A DNA stretch of 48,438 nt from Shewanella benthica. Lineage in GTDB: Bacteria; Pseudomonadota; Gammaproteobacteria; Enterobacterales; Shewanellaceae. Of the stretch, positions 17,114 through 25,505 are shown one piece after another. Below the pieces are notes generated by a model. The model was not told where the DNA came from. It searched no databases and saw nothing but the letters and a program-made list of their open reading frames with translations. The first letter of the stretch is position 1. Each line of letters begins with the position of its first letter. The DNA lies in assembly GCA_023284085.1 (NCBI GenBank), contig JAKVHY010000041.1, forward strand, positions 1 to 48,438, written 5' to 3'. The position numbers and the translations under genes are program-made.

Positions 17114-18901
17114 ATGTCTCAATCAATTGCCGCACGACTCGATGCGGTTCGCAGTGAGATGGCCAAAGCCAATCTCGATGCCTTTATTATCCCCCGCGCC
17201 GATGAATATTTAGGCGAATATGTTCCCGAGCGTAACGAGCGCATGCAGTGGATCAGTAACTTCACGGGCTCCGCAGGCATGATCATCATCCTTAAAGAAA
17301 GCGCGGCTATCTTTGTCGATGGTCGATACACAGTTCAGGTCAAGCTGCAGGTCGATGGTGAGCTTTTTCAATACATGAGTCTGACCGATACACCTCAAAT
17401 CCAGTGGCTGGCAACCACCTTAGGTACCGATGCCCGCATAGGTTACGATCCTCGCCTGCATCCATTAAGCTGGCAACAATCGGCTAAAAGCCAACTAAAC
17501 AAGGCACAAATGGCCTTAGTTGCCGTCGATGACAATCCTATCGATCTTCATTGGCAAGACCGCCCCTTGGCCTCGAGCGCTCCGGCTATCCTCTTCGATG
17601 AGAAACGTGCGGGTAAAAGTAGTCAACAAAAACGTCAACAGATTTCAGCGGTTGTGGCTGAATCCGGCGCAGATATGGCCCTTATCACGTCATTGGATTC
17701 ATTTTGCTGGTTACTGAATATCCGTGGTAATGACGTACCTCGCCTGCCCGTTATTTTGGGCACAGCCCTATTAACGGCTAATGGCGACATGACCCTGTTC
17801 ACCGATGTAGAAAAACTCCCGGCAGGGACATCTGAGCATGTTGGCTCAGGCGTTAGTTTCAAAGCCGAAAGTGAGCTTAAGGATGCGCTTAAGGAACTTG
17901 CAGGCGTTAAGCTACTTGCCGATCAAAATTCGAGCAACGCCTGGTCTCAGCTAATCGCAGAGCAGGCTGGTGCGATACTCATCCCAGGTTTCGATCCTGT
18001 ATCTCTGGCCAAAGCACAGAAAAATACTACCGAGCTGGCAGGCATGCGTGCCTGTCATATTCGTGACGGCGTCGCAGTCAGTCGCTTCTTAGCTTGGTTA
18101 GACAAGGAAGTAGCAGCCGAGCAATTTCATGACGAAGGCGTACTGGCCGACAAGCTGGAGAGCTTTCGCTTAGAAGATGAGCTTTATAAAGAACCTAGCT
18201 TCGATACCATCTCTGCCGTGGGTGCAAACGCCGCCATGTGTCATTACAATCACAATAATGGCATCCCGGCGACCATGACCAAAAACAGCATATATCTGGT
18301 TGATTCTGGCGCTCAGTACCTCGATGGCACCACAGATGTCACCCGGACCATAGCCATTGGACAAGTCACTAGCGAACACAAGAAGATGGTCACCTTAGTG
18401 CTTAAGGGCCATATCGCACTGGATCAGGCTAAGTTTCCTCGCGGCACTACGGGCCAGCAATTAGACGGTTTCGCGCGCCAATACCTGTGGCAACATGGAT
18501 TCGATTATGATCACGGCACAGGCCATGGCGTAGGCCACTTCCTCAATGTCCACGAAGGTCCGCAGCGCATAGCGAAAAACAGCAATGATGTCGCCCTGCT
18601 ACCAGGAATGGTGGTCTCTAATGAGCCGGGCTATTATCGCGCCGGCGAGTTTGGCATTCGCCTCGAGAACCTTATCACCGTCCGTCCATGTGCAGCCTTG
18701 GCAAACGCCGAAAGAGAGATGTTTGAATTCGATGTCTTGACACTGATCCCCATGGACTCACGCCTCATAGATAAAAGCCTGTTAACCGACATCGAGCTAA
18801 ACTGGTTCAATGATTATCATCGACAGGTATTCGATACACTCTCGCCTCTGATGCAAGGTGAAGAGTTAGCCTGGTTGGCGCGTGTAACCCAAGCAATCTA
18901 A
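17114..18901 (+). CDS. Large aminopeptidase P (M24B, XPNPEP1-like)
   Basis: The 595-residue enzyme has two creatinase-like N-domains (about 1-310) followed by the M24 catalytic domain and a C-terminal extension (about 545-595), the three-domain plan of eukaryote-type aminopeptidase P. Metal ligands are D397 and D408 (D-G-T-T-D-V-T-R-T), H471 (H-G-T-G-H-G-V-G-H), E504 (S-N-E-P-G) and E518 (R-L-E-N). It removes N-terminal residues from X-Pro peptides in the cytoplasm. CCGGAG precedes the ATG. It is monocistronic, and a large stem-loop follows at 18913-18956. Confidence 0.94.
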   Translation: MSQSIAARLDAVRSEMAKANLDAFIIPRADEYLGEYVPERNERMQWISNFTGSAGMIIILKESAAIFVDGRYTVQVKLQVDGELFQYMSLTDTPQIQWLATTLGTDARIGYDPRLHPLSWQQSAKSQLNKAQMALVAVDDNPIDLHWQDRPLASSAPAILFDEKRAGKSSQQKRQQISAVVAESGADMALITSLDSFCWLLNIRGNDVPRLPVILGTALLTANGDMTLFTDVEKLPAGTSEHVGSGVSFKAESELKDALKELAGVKLLADQNSSNAWSQLIAEQAGAILIPGFDPVSLAKAQKNTTELAGMRACHIRDGVAVSRFLAWLDKEVAAEQFHDEGVLADKLESFRLEDELYKEPSFDTISAVGANAAMCHYNHNNGIPATMTKNSIYLVDSGAQYLDGTTDVTRTIAIGQVTSEHKKMVTLVLKGHIALDQAKFPRGTTGQQLDGFARQYLWQHGFDYDHGTGHGVGHFLNVHEGPQRIAKNSNDVALLPGMVVSNEPGYYRAGEFGIRLENLITVRPCAALANAEREMFEFDVLTLIPMDSRLIDKSLLTDIELNWFNDYHRQVFDTLSPLMQGEELAWLARVTQAI

Positions 18902-18912
18902 CGGCTTTCCTA

Positions 18913-18956
18913 AGCAAGCAGGTGATAGCGATTGCTATTAAGCAAACCTGCTTGCT
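18913..18956. other. Stem-loop between convergent genes
   Basis: AGCAAGCAGGT (18913-18923) pairs with ACCTGCTTGCT (18946-18956), an 11-bp stem enclosing a nested ATAGC/GCTAT hairpin. No U run follows on either strand. It may stabilise the 3' ends of the convergent M24 and regulator transcripts. Confidence 0.45.
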
Positions 18957-18981
18957 GCTGTTATCCCGTATTAGCGCGTCT

Positions 18982-19524
18982 TCATCTCTTTTTATAACAG
19001 ATGATATTATGGATCATGGCAGGCTTATCTGACAGATTCCGGTAGCCATGCTGACTATCGGCGCCAAACTTAACCACTTGGCCCTCAACCAAAATGTGCC
19101 ACTGCTTATTCAAGAAATACTCCATAACTCCACTCACCACTATGATGTGTTCTATCACTCCCTCATTGTGTGGTGCCGACAGGTATTCTCTCCCCGGCGC
19201 TAAGGTGATCTGAAAAGTTTCTAAGCCAGTCTCTTCATCGAACGGAAACAGAGTCACGACCTCAATATCCGACTCGGTATGGCTCATAAGACCCGGCGTC
19301 TTCGTCACCTCTAAATCAGTCAAAAAATAGGACAGTGGTAACTCGAAGCCATTGGCAATACTCCATAACCTGACTATGGTGGGGCTGGATTCTCCCCGCT
19401 CAATCTGGCCTAACATCGCCTTGGAAACACCCGTCTCGACGCTGGTTCTATCCAGGCTCCAGGCTTTGTTAGCTCGCGCCAGTTTTAGTCGCTTGCCTAA
19501 CGAGCCATTAATGTTTTTCTTCAT
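18982..19524 (-). CDS. XRE-family regulator with C-terminal cupin domain (YdcN/SutR type)
   Basis: The start is the ATG at 19524, preceded by AAGGGTGAT; the longer frame upstream crosses the operators. The 180-residue protein has a helix-turn-helix (about 10-65, with S-K-A-M-L-G-Q-I-E-R-G-E-S-S-P-T) and a C-terminal cupin (about 105-178) that probably binds a small ligand. It is divergent from a BenE-type transporter, the same arrangement as ydcN-ydcO in E. coli. Two near-palindromes with core GTGCGTTATA lie between the genes, so it most likely controls itself and the transporter. The ligand is unknown. Confidence 0.88.
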   Translation of the reverse strand: MKKNINGSLGKRLKLARANKAWSLDRTSVETGVSKAMLGQIERGESSPTIVRLWSIANGFELPLSYFLTDLEVTKTPGLMSHTESDIEVVTLFPFDEETGLETFQITLAPGREYLSAPHNEGVIEHIIVVSGVMEYFLNKQWHILVEGQVVKFGADSQHGYRNLSDKPAMIHNIICYKKR

Positions 19525-19532
19525 ATCACCCT

Positions 19533-19550
19533 TGTGCGTTATAACGTACA
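19533..19550. promoter_or_regulatory. Operator 1 for the XRE-cupin regulator
   Basis: TGTGCGTTATAACGTACA is a near-perfect 18-bp palindrome, 9 bp upstream of the regulator ATG. It shares the core GTGCGTTATA with operator 2, whose centre is 33 bp (about three helical turns) away. Confidence 0.65.
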
Positions 19551-19566
19551 GTGTTAGTTTCGACTC

Positions 19567-19582
19567 GTGCGTTATAGCGCAC
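19567..19582. promoter_or_regulatory. Operator 2 for the XRE-cupin regulator
   Basis: GTGCGTTATAGCGCAC is a near-perfect 16-bp palindrome between the divergent regulator and transporter genes. It lies on the same helix face as operator 1. Confidence 0.65.
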
Positions 19583-19623
19583 AAGGTGAGGCTAACATAG
19601 CAGAGCACAGAGAGCACTAAGAT

Positions 19624-20796
19624 ATGACCCAGGTAAGCTTAATCCTAAATCGCATCAACACAGGTTTTATCGCCGTTTTGGTCGGGTTCACCAGCACTGT
19701 GGCTCTTATCTATCAAGCGGCGATCAATCTGGGCGGCGATCTGCAGATGGTGTCGAGCTGGATCTTCGCGCTAGGCCTTGGCATGGGGGTCACCTCCATC
19801 GGACTTTCTCTGTACTATCGGGTACCGATCCTTATCGCCTGGTCTACACCTGGGGCCGCACTGCTCATCTCAGGCACTCAGGGCTTCACCATTAATCAAG
19901 CCGTGGGGGCTTTTCTCTTCTCTGCGGCCTTGATCACCCTAACGGGGATGACTGGTTGGTTTGAGAAGGTCATGAATAAAATCCCACAGCAAATAGCCAG
20001 CGCCATGCTGGCGGGTATCTTGATTAATTTCGGCATCAACACCTTCAACTTGATGAACCAGCAAGCCCCCTTAGTCTTGGCTATGCTTATCACGTATCTG
20101 GTTTGCAAGCATACGCTCCCTCGCTACACCATGTTGGCAGTACTCATCGCAGGCTTCAGCGCGGCTTGGGCAATGCAGTTAATTGAGTTGCCACAACTGC
20201 AATGGCAGATGAGTGAGCTAGATTACATTCAGCCCGAGCTAAGTCTGCCGGCCTTTATCAGCATAGGATTGCCCCTGTTTATTGTCACCATGGCCTCCCA
20301 GAATATGCCCGGCATCGCGGTGCTCAAGGCTCATGATTACCACCCACCTGTGTCACGCACCATAACGGTGAGCGGAATCGTCAACATGATGATCGCCCCT
20401 TTTGGCGGCTTCGGTATTAATTTGGCCGCCATTACGGCGGCAATCTGTATGACAGAGAATGCAGATCCCAGGCCAGACAAGCGTTATTGGTGCTCAGTCG
20501 CCGCAGGAGTGTTCTACATTTTAATGGGAATAAGTGCTGTCAGTTTGATGACCCTATTCGAAAGTTTGCCATCAGCCCTCATATTGGCTCTCGCGGGAAT
20601 CGCCTTACTATCGACCATAGGCACTAGCTTACAACAGGCCCTAAATTCACCTCGCTATAGCGAAGCCGCATTGTTAACCTTGTTAGTCACCGCATCGGAT
20701 CTCGTGTTATGGCACATAGGCTCGGCTCTTTGGGGAGCACTCGCTGGCTTGGTAACCCTGATGATCCAGAACCTACTAAACAGACACACTGCTTAA
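19624..20796 (+). CDS. BenE-family transporter (YdcO-like)
   Basis: The 390-residue inner-membrane protein has about 11-12 hydrophobic segments and matches the BenE (benzoate/H+ symporter) family, with the P-I-L-I-A-W-S-T-P-G-A-A-L-L segment (about 68-81) and F-G-G-F-G-I-N-L-A-A-I-T-A-A-I (about 259-273). Length equals E. coli YdcO. The substrate is not known; benzoate is only the family namesake. It is divergent from its probable XRE-cupin regulator. Its stop codon lies 4 bp from the stop of the convergent REC-EAL gene, with no terminator between. Confidence 0.9.
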   Translation: MTQVSLILNRINTGFIAVLVGFTSTVALIYQAAINLGGDLQMVSSWIFALGLGMGVTSIGLSLYYRVPILIAWSTPGAALLISGTQGFTINQAVGAFLFSAALITLTGMTGWFEKVMNKIPQQIASAMLAGILINFGINTFNLMNQQAPLVLAMLITYLVCKHTLPRYTMLAVLIAGFSAAWAMQLIELPQLQWQMSELDYIQPELSLPAFISIGLPLFIVTMASQNMPGIAVLKAHDYHPPVSRTITVSGIVNMMIAPFGGFGINLAAITAAICMTENADPRPDKRYWCSVAAGVFYILMGISAVSLMTLFESLPSALILALAGIALLSTIGTSLQQALNSPRYSEAALLTLLVTASDLVLWHIGSALWGALAGLVTLMIQNLLNRHTA

Positions 20797-20800
20797 TACA

Positions 20801-22114
20801 TCAGATAATGTAATTTGAAACTCGGGTCTCACAAAGCTCTACAGCAACTGGCTTGCTTGGCTTAGCCCCTGCATTAACCAAGACTTCACCTTTAACAATA
20901 GGCTTATCACTAGCCCTGGATTTTAATCCGCCCACTTTCTTATGCGCTTTAAGCCAACGCATCAAGTCGGTGAATGGTTTAGGTCGACAAATTAAGAAGC
21001 CTTGTAAGCGTAAGTTATCAATTTTCTCCAGATAGCTAAGATCCCTCAGATCTTCGACTCCTTCGGCTACCAGTTTTACCCCAAGTTTGTTACTGATCTC
21101 TTGTAAGGATTTTAGAATCGTCTGCGCTAGAGGATCCTGGTGAATCCCCCTTACGAGACTAATGTCTAACTTCAACTCGCTGATGGGTAAACAACACAGC
21201 TGAGTGAGATTAGTGTATCCGGTGCCGAAGTCGTCGATGGCGACCCCGAAGTCATGTAAGCGCAATCGACTGATACTCGAATATTGACTCGGCTCACTCA
21301 ATGCCTGGTTCTCGGTGATCTCTATGGTGAGTTGTGATGCTTCCATTTGATTATCATGGCAATACTTTAGCAATCGATTGGGCCAGCTGGCTTGATTCAG
21401 TTGGCTGGGACTCAGATTGATGGAGAGGCTGCAATTAGCGCATGAGTCATCTTGGCGTATCAGCTTCCATTGTGACAAAGCCTTCTCCAGTAAATTTTCA
21501 GTCAAATCGTTAAGCAGGTTTTGAGATTCGGCGAGTTCAAGAAAGCTTGCGGGAGAAAGCAGTTGCAGCTTATTGCCCAACTGAATGCGGCATAGGACTT
21601 CAAACCCGACAATGTCTCCCGTGCTGGCATCCATCTGAGCCTGGAAATAGGGGACCACCTTATTTTCATTCAAGGCCCGTTGTAACTCATCCAGAGAGAT
21701 GGAAACGGGCTTAGGCGCCAAATCTGATTCCATCATAAATAGTCGCTCGATACACAGTTTAAGTTGCTTAGTTGACACTGGCTTAGTTAATGCGCCTAAG
21801 AGACGAAGTCGTGAATTAATTACAATTTTAGCAGCCGCTTCTATGATGCGACTCTCCATCGCAGACGCTATGATGACACCTCCCTTATAACCTATGTCAC
21901 TTAGCTTCATTAAGAGTTCGATACCATCCATATTGGGCATGTGCAGATCGACGACGACAACTTGATAGTCCTTGGAATACTTGGTCAAAATTTTAATCGC
22001 CGAGCCAGCATCAGTGCAATATTCCACGCGATTAACATCGAGTTGCATTAGGTATTCGCTTAGAACACGGCAACACGTTAAGGAATCATCGATAACGAGT
22101 ACATTGATAGACAT
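20801..22114 (-). CDS. REC-EAL response regulator, c-di-GMP phosphodiesterase
   Basis: The 437-residue cytoplasmic protein has an N-terminal receiver domain (about 1-125; phospho-acceptor D56, K111) and an EAL domain (about 140-390). Catalytic signatures look intact: E172-V-L, N-L-S-P-S-Q-L, E-I-T-E-N, D-D-F-G-T-G-Y at 294-300, K-L-D near 315-317 and E351-G-V-E-D. It should cleave c-di-GMP to pGpG when its receiver is in the right state. A 45-residue basic/low-complexity tail follows. No histidine kinase is adjacent, so its partner is elsewhere. A c-di-GMP riboswitch lies about 8 kb away upstream of chiA. Confidence 0.92.
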   Translation of the reverse strand: MSINVLVIDDSLTCCRVLSEYLMQLDVNRVEYCTDAGSAIKILTKYSKDYQVVVVDLHMPNMDGIELLMKLSDIGYKGGVIIASAMESRIIEAAAKIVINSRLRLLGALTKPVSTKQLKLCIERLFMMESDLAPKPVSISLDELQRALNENKVVPYFQAQMDASTGDIVGFEVLCRIQLGNKLQLLSPASFLELAESQNLLNDLTENLLEKALSQWKLIRQDDSCANCSLSINLSPSQLNQASWPNRLLKYCHDNQMEASQLTIEITENQALSEPSQYSSISRLRLHDFGVAIDDFGTGYTNLTQLCCLPISELKLDISLVRGIHQDPLAQTILKSLQEISNKLGVKLVAEGVEDLRDLSYLEKIDNLRLQGFLICRPKPFTDLMRWLKAHKKVGGLKSRASDKPIVKGEVLVNAGAKPSKPVAVELCETRVSNYII

Positions 22115-22574
22115 ATTAGCTCTCTAGTGAGATAGCGATGGACAGAGAAATACTGCGAAAAGAGACGGGAAGCCAACAATGAGACAAGCGCAAGCAGGTG
22201 AATAGATCACCTAAAGTATGACGAATTATCCCTTTCGATGCACAATGAAAAAGTGCCATATAGCCTCCATGCGTTATATCAAGCCTACTGACCAGCTAAG
22301 TAGGATAAATATGAATCCAATAAAGCCTAGTCCAAAGCCTCAAACTGTCAAATCCTTGGCCCTTTTCTGTCTATATATCGGCTCAAAAATAATTCAAAGA
22401 AAGCGAGCATGGGCCTGTTATAGAGCAGAAAATGATATGCTGTTAAAACTGACTAAAAATTGCTATACTCCGCCGCCGCGAATTATTCGTGGTTTAGGCG
22501 CTCACTGCCTGATGGATAGAGAAGATTGCCTGCGTATGGTCAGGTGAATGAACAAGTTAAATAGAGGCCCCAAG
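22115..22574. other. 460-bp upstream region of rhlE
   Basis: A long reading frame crosses this stretch but has poor codon character and no match. I read the region as non-coding. It holds the start side of the REC-EAL gene and the rhlE promoter and leader. Confidence 0.45.
22461..22469 (+). promoter_or_regulatory. Extended -10 promoter of rhlE
   Basis: TGCTATACT is an extended -10 element (TGn-TATACT) with an A-rich stretch upstream in place of a good -35. It would give a leader of about 100 nt before the rhlE start. Confidence 0.5.
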
Positions 22575-23882
22575 ATGAGATTTGAATCTTTTAGTTTTGC
22601 TCCCGAGATTTTGCGTGCTATCTCTGAATGCGGTTATCAAAAAATGACGCCTGTTCAGCAAGAAGCCATACCGGCGATCCGCCGTGGTCAGGATGTCTTA
22701 GCCAGTGCTCAAACCGGCACAGGTAAAACAGCCGCCTTCGCACTGCCTATCCTGCAGAAAATGTTCGATAACCCGATGCCGACAGAAAGATCGAATACAC
22801 GGGCACTGATCCTCACACCGACACGTGAACTTGCCTCTCAGATCGCCGAAAACATCAGTGATTACAGCAAGTATATCGATGTCTCAGTATTGACCATCTA
22901 TGGTGGGGTTAAGGTAGATAGTCAGGCACAGAAACTTAAGCGTGGCACTGACATCATAGTGGCGACGCCGGGCCGCCTGCTCGAGCATCTTCAAGCCTGT
23001 AACTTAAACCTGTCTAATGTCGAATTTTTGGTGTTGGACGAAGCCGACCGTATGTTAGATATGGGCTTCATTAGTGATATCCAAAAAATAATGCAGGCCG
23101 TCAACAAGCAACGTCAAAATTTACTCTTCTCGGCGACATTCTCCAGTGCCGTGAAGAAGCTGGCTAACGACATGTTAGTCAAGCCTAAGCTTATCAGTCT
23201 AAACAGCCAAAACAGCACAGCAGACACAGTGAGCCAGGTTATTTATCCTGTTGAGCAGCGCCGCAAACGCGAGCTACTCTCCGAGCTTATCGGAAAGAAA
23301 AACTGGCAACAGGTACTCGTCTTTACCGCCACACGTGATGCCGCCGATAAACTGGTTAAAGAGCTTAACTTGGATGGTATTACTTCATCTGTAGTCCATG
23401 GTGAGAAAGCTCAGGGCAACCGTCGCCGCGCCTTAAGAGAATTTAAAGAGGGTAAGGTTCGCGCCTTAGTCGCCACCGAAGTTGCGGCACGCGGCCTTGA
23501 TATTCAAGATCTCGAATACGTAGTTAACTATGACTTGCCTTTCCTTGCCGAAGATTACGTTCACCGTATTGGTCGTACCGGCCGTGCGGGTAAATCTGGA
23601 GTGGCCATCTCTCTGGTGAGCCGTGAAGAAGAGCGCACCCTATACGATATCGAAACCTTGATCGGCAAGAAACTGCCTCGTATCACCATCCCGGGATATG
23701 AAGTCGGTAGCCGAGACATGCTAATCAAGCAATTACAGAAGCGTCGTAGCTTCACCAAGAAACAGCAGCGTGAAGATAACGCAGGTGCTCAGGTCGTCGG
23801 TGAGAGAAACATGCAAGACCGTCGAGTAAAAGTGAAAAACTCCTCTAACAGACCGGCTACCAAGGTCAAGAAAATCCGCTAA
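22575..23882 (+). CDS. rhlE: DEAD-box RNA helicase, RhlE type
   Basis: Start at the ATG 22575, preceded by GAGG; another ATG 27 bp upstream is in frame but the RhlE family begins at M-R-F. The 435-residue protein has the helicase motifs in order: Q motif (T-P-V-Q-Q), A-Q-T-G-T-G-K-T, P-T-R-E-L-A, D-E-A-D, S-A-T, and H-R-I-G-R-T-G-R-A-G, then a basic tail (Lys/Arg/Gln-rich, last 60 residues) for RNA binding. It unwinds RNA using ATP, typically in ribosome assembly and cold growth. The next gene starts 17 bp downstream and is probably co-transcribed. Confidence 0.93.
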   Translation: MRFESFSFAPEILRAISECGYQKMTPVQQEAIPAIRRGQDVLASAQTGTGKTAAFALPILQKMFDNPMPTERSNTRALILTPTRELASQIAENISDYSKYIDVSVLTIYGGVKVDSQAQKLKRGTDIIVATPGRLLEHLQACNLNLSNVEFLVLDEADRMLDMGFISDIQKIMQAVNKQRQNLLFSATFSSAVKKLANDMLVKPKLISLNSQNSTADTVSQVIYPVEQRRKRELLSELIGKKNWQQVLVFTATRDAADKLVKELNLDGITSSVVHGEKAQGNRRRALREFKEGKVRALVATEVAARGLDIQDLEYVVNYDLPFLAEDYVHRIGRTGRAGKSGVAISLVSREEERTLYDIETLIGKKLPRITIPGYEVGSRDMLIKQLQKRRSFTKKQQREDNAGAQVVGERNMQDRRVKVKNSSNRPATKVKKIR

Positions 23883-23899
23883 GACTTAAGGGAAATAAG

Positions 23900-24529
23900 T
23901 TGATGACTAGTTATAATCAGGCCCTCATCGAAATCACTCAAGCAGGCCTTGCAGCGCTCGAAGAGCGCAGCAAGAGCAAGAATGTGGTTAATACGGCCGC
24001 GGCCGAGAGTCACTTCCTGTGTAATTGGATGGTTCAAGCTCTGAAGGAGCGACGCTTCTCTAAGTTGATCGCCAAAGAGCTAACCCAGTGGATCCGTGAT
24101 GCCCGCAGCATGGGCGCCGCCGCTCAACTTACCTCAGTATTGCAACGCATAGAAGAGCAATATCTGGCAGCAGCACAAAATCAGGCCCTAGGTACATCCC
24201 TAAACGCCATGTTAAGTGAACTTAAAGAAAATGACTGGGTCATTATCTTAGATTCTGCAGTCACCACTAAGCTAAAGCTAGATAGCAGTGGCCAAAATAG
24301 CCTAGTGATCTCAGTTGAGCAGTATGATGGACACATAGACGGCGACAAGTTGACTAAGGCCATCACCCTCTATGTCCGTGCTAATGAACAAGAGTTGGCA
24401 AGAATTGCAGCCAAACACGGTTTACTGCTAAGCCAAGGCAACAAGAAAGCTAGCCTCATTAAGCATCATAAGGCCTATCGAGTCTTCCCCAATAATCAGG
24501 GGCCAGCCATGGCACTTCTTGTAGAATAA
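23900..24529 (+). CDS. Hypothetical protein, possibly DUF2913
   Basis: The 209-residue soluble protein has a helical N-half (about 5-110, with E-S-H-F-L-C-N-W-M-V-Q-A-L-K) and a mixed C-half ending near Y-R-V-F-P-N-N-Q-G. It resembles the DUF2913 family of Vibrio and Shewanella, but I am not certain. It has two adjacent Met codons at the start. It follows rhlE by 17 bp and is followed by a strong terminator, so the two genes form a unit. No function can be given. Confidence 0.8.
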   Translation: MMTSYNQALIEITQAGLAALEERSKSKNVVNTAAAESHFLCNWMVQALKERRFSKLIAKELTQWIRDARSMGAAAQLTSVLQRIEEQYLAAAQNQALGTSLNAMLSELKENDWVIILDSAVTTKLKLDSSGQNSLVISVEQYDGHIDGDKLTKAITLYVRANEQELARIAAKHGLLLSQGNKKASLIKHHKAYRVFPNNQGPAMALLVE

Positions 24530-24575
24530 AATAGGTAGAATTAACCAGTTAGTCTAATGGTTTACTCAAGATATT

Positions 24576-24601
24576 AAAAAGCACCTTAGGGTGCTTTTTT
24601 A
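24576..24601. terminator. Bidirectional terminator
   Basis: GCACC-TTAG-GGTGC (24581-24594) is flanked by A and T runs. It ends the rhlE unit on plus and can also end the YqiJ-like gene on minus. Confidence 0.9.
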
Positions 24602-24651
24602 ATGTCTCTCTTTACTAGCCGCGCTAACGCTACCATCAATATCTCGAACGG

Positions 24652-25299
24652 TTAAGAATCAAACCTTGCGGCAGACCATACCGTCCCTTCCCTTCTGAGC
24701 AACACGACCTGAGTACCACGACTAAATTCGATGCCAGCTAATTCTGGCTCCACCAACACATAATGTTTCTGCTGATACTGGTCTTTGACTAAGGCCTCAC
24801 TGGGATTCCCCTTAATCGCACAGCCTATGGTTACTGTGCCAACACTGCCGAGTAAACCATCGATAGACACGGCACTGGAGCCATTCTTGGGTAATATTCT
24901 GGCGACGAGTGCACCGACATAGCGACAAGATAAGGCAGTAAAGAAGAGTGCGATGGGCAGAGTGACACTCTGAGGCAACAGCTCATTGCTGATTGCCATT
25001 GAGAGATAATTGCTAATATAACCAGTGATTGAAAAACTGATCAACACCAGCACAAACCAGATAAGTAGTGGCAACCTATCCAGGCAAAGCCAAGCGGCAA
25101 TCTCGGTTAATCCACTCACTTCGTTGGGACCCACTCCATGGGAGCCAACATCGACATCGCTGGGCGCCCAATCATCCAGAGCCCCCACTAGGCTGTAGCC
25201 AATGCACAGCGACAGTGCTTCGAGCACACCGAGTATGAGTACAAACGCAAGAGAGAGTGTAAAAGGTAAATTAGCTTGGGTGAGCAGAAAGTCCACCAT
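24652..25299 (-). CDS. yqiJ: YqiJ-like membrane protein with OB-fold domain
   Basis: Start chosen at the ATG 25299 because GGAGG lies 6 nt upstream; longer in-frame starts lack this. The 215-residue protein has three to four membrane segments (about 10-35, 75-97, 105-130) and a C-terminal beta-rich OB-like domain (about 140-210) as in NfeD/YqiJ proteins. Relatives work with flotillin-like YqiK in the inner membrane. No flotillin gene is next to it here, which is unusual. Exact role unknown. Confidence 0.82.
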   Translation of the reverse strand: MVDFLLTQANLPFTLSLAFVLILGVLEALSLCIGYSLVGALDDWAPSDVDVGSHGVGPNEVSGLTEIAAWLCLDRLPLLIWFVLVLISFSITGYISNYLSMAISNELLPQSVTLPIALFFTALSCRYVGALVARILPKNGSSAVSIDGLLGSVGTVTIGCAIKGNPSEALVKDQYQQKHYVLVEPELAGIEFSRGTQVVLLRREGTVWSAARFDS

Positions 25300-25505
25300 A
25301 GTCGCCTCCATGTGTATTACAGCATCCATTTTATTGAAACTTAACGTGATTAATGAACTTACCTTGTTCACAAACTTAATCCGTATTGTTTAAAATCATA
25401 GCAAAGCAAAAACAATTTGGATACATTATTAAGATTAAAGGTTTTCAGCACTACTGAAGATTGAGTGATAACATGACGCAAGTGAAAATTTGATGAAGAG
25501 CCAGC

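Noticed and set aside
22218..22547. 109-codon open frame upstream of rhlE
   Set aside because: Poor codon character, no ribosome site, no family resemblance, and the rhlE promoter lies inside it.
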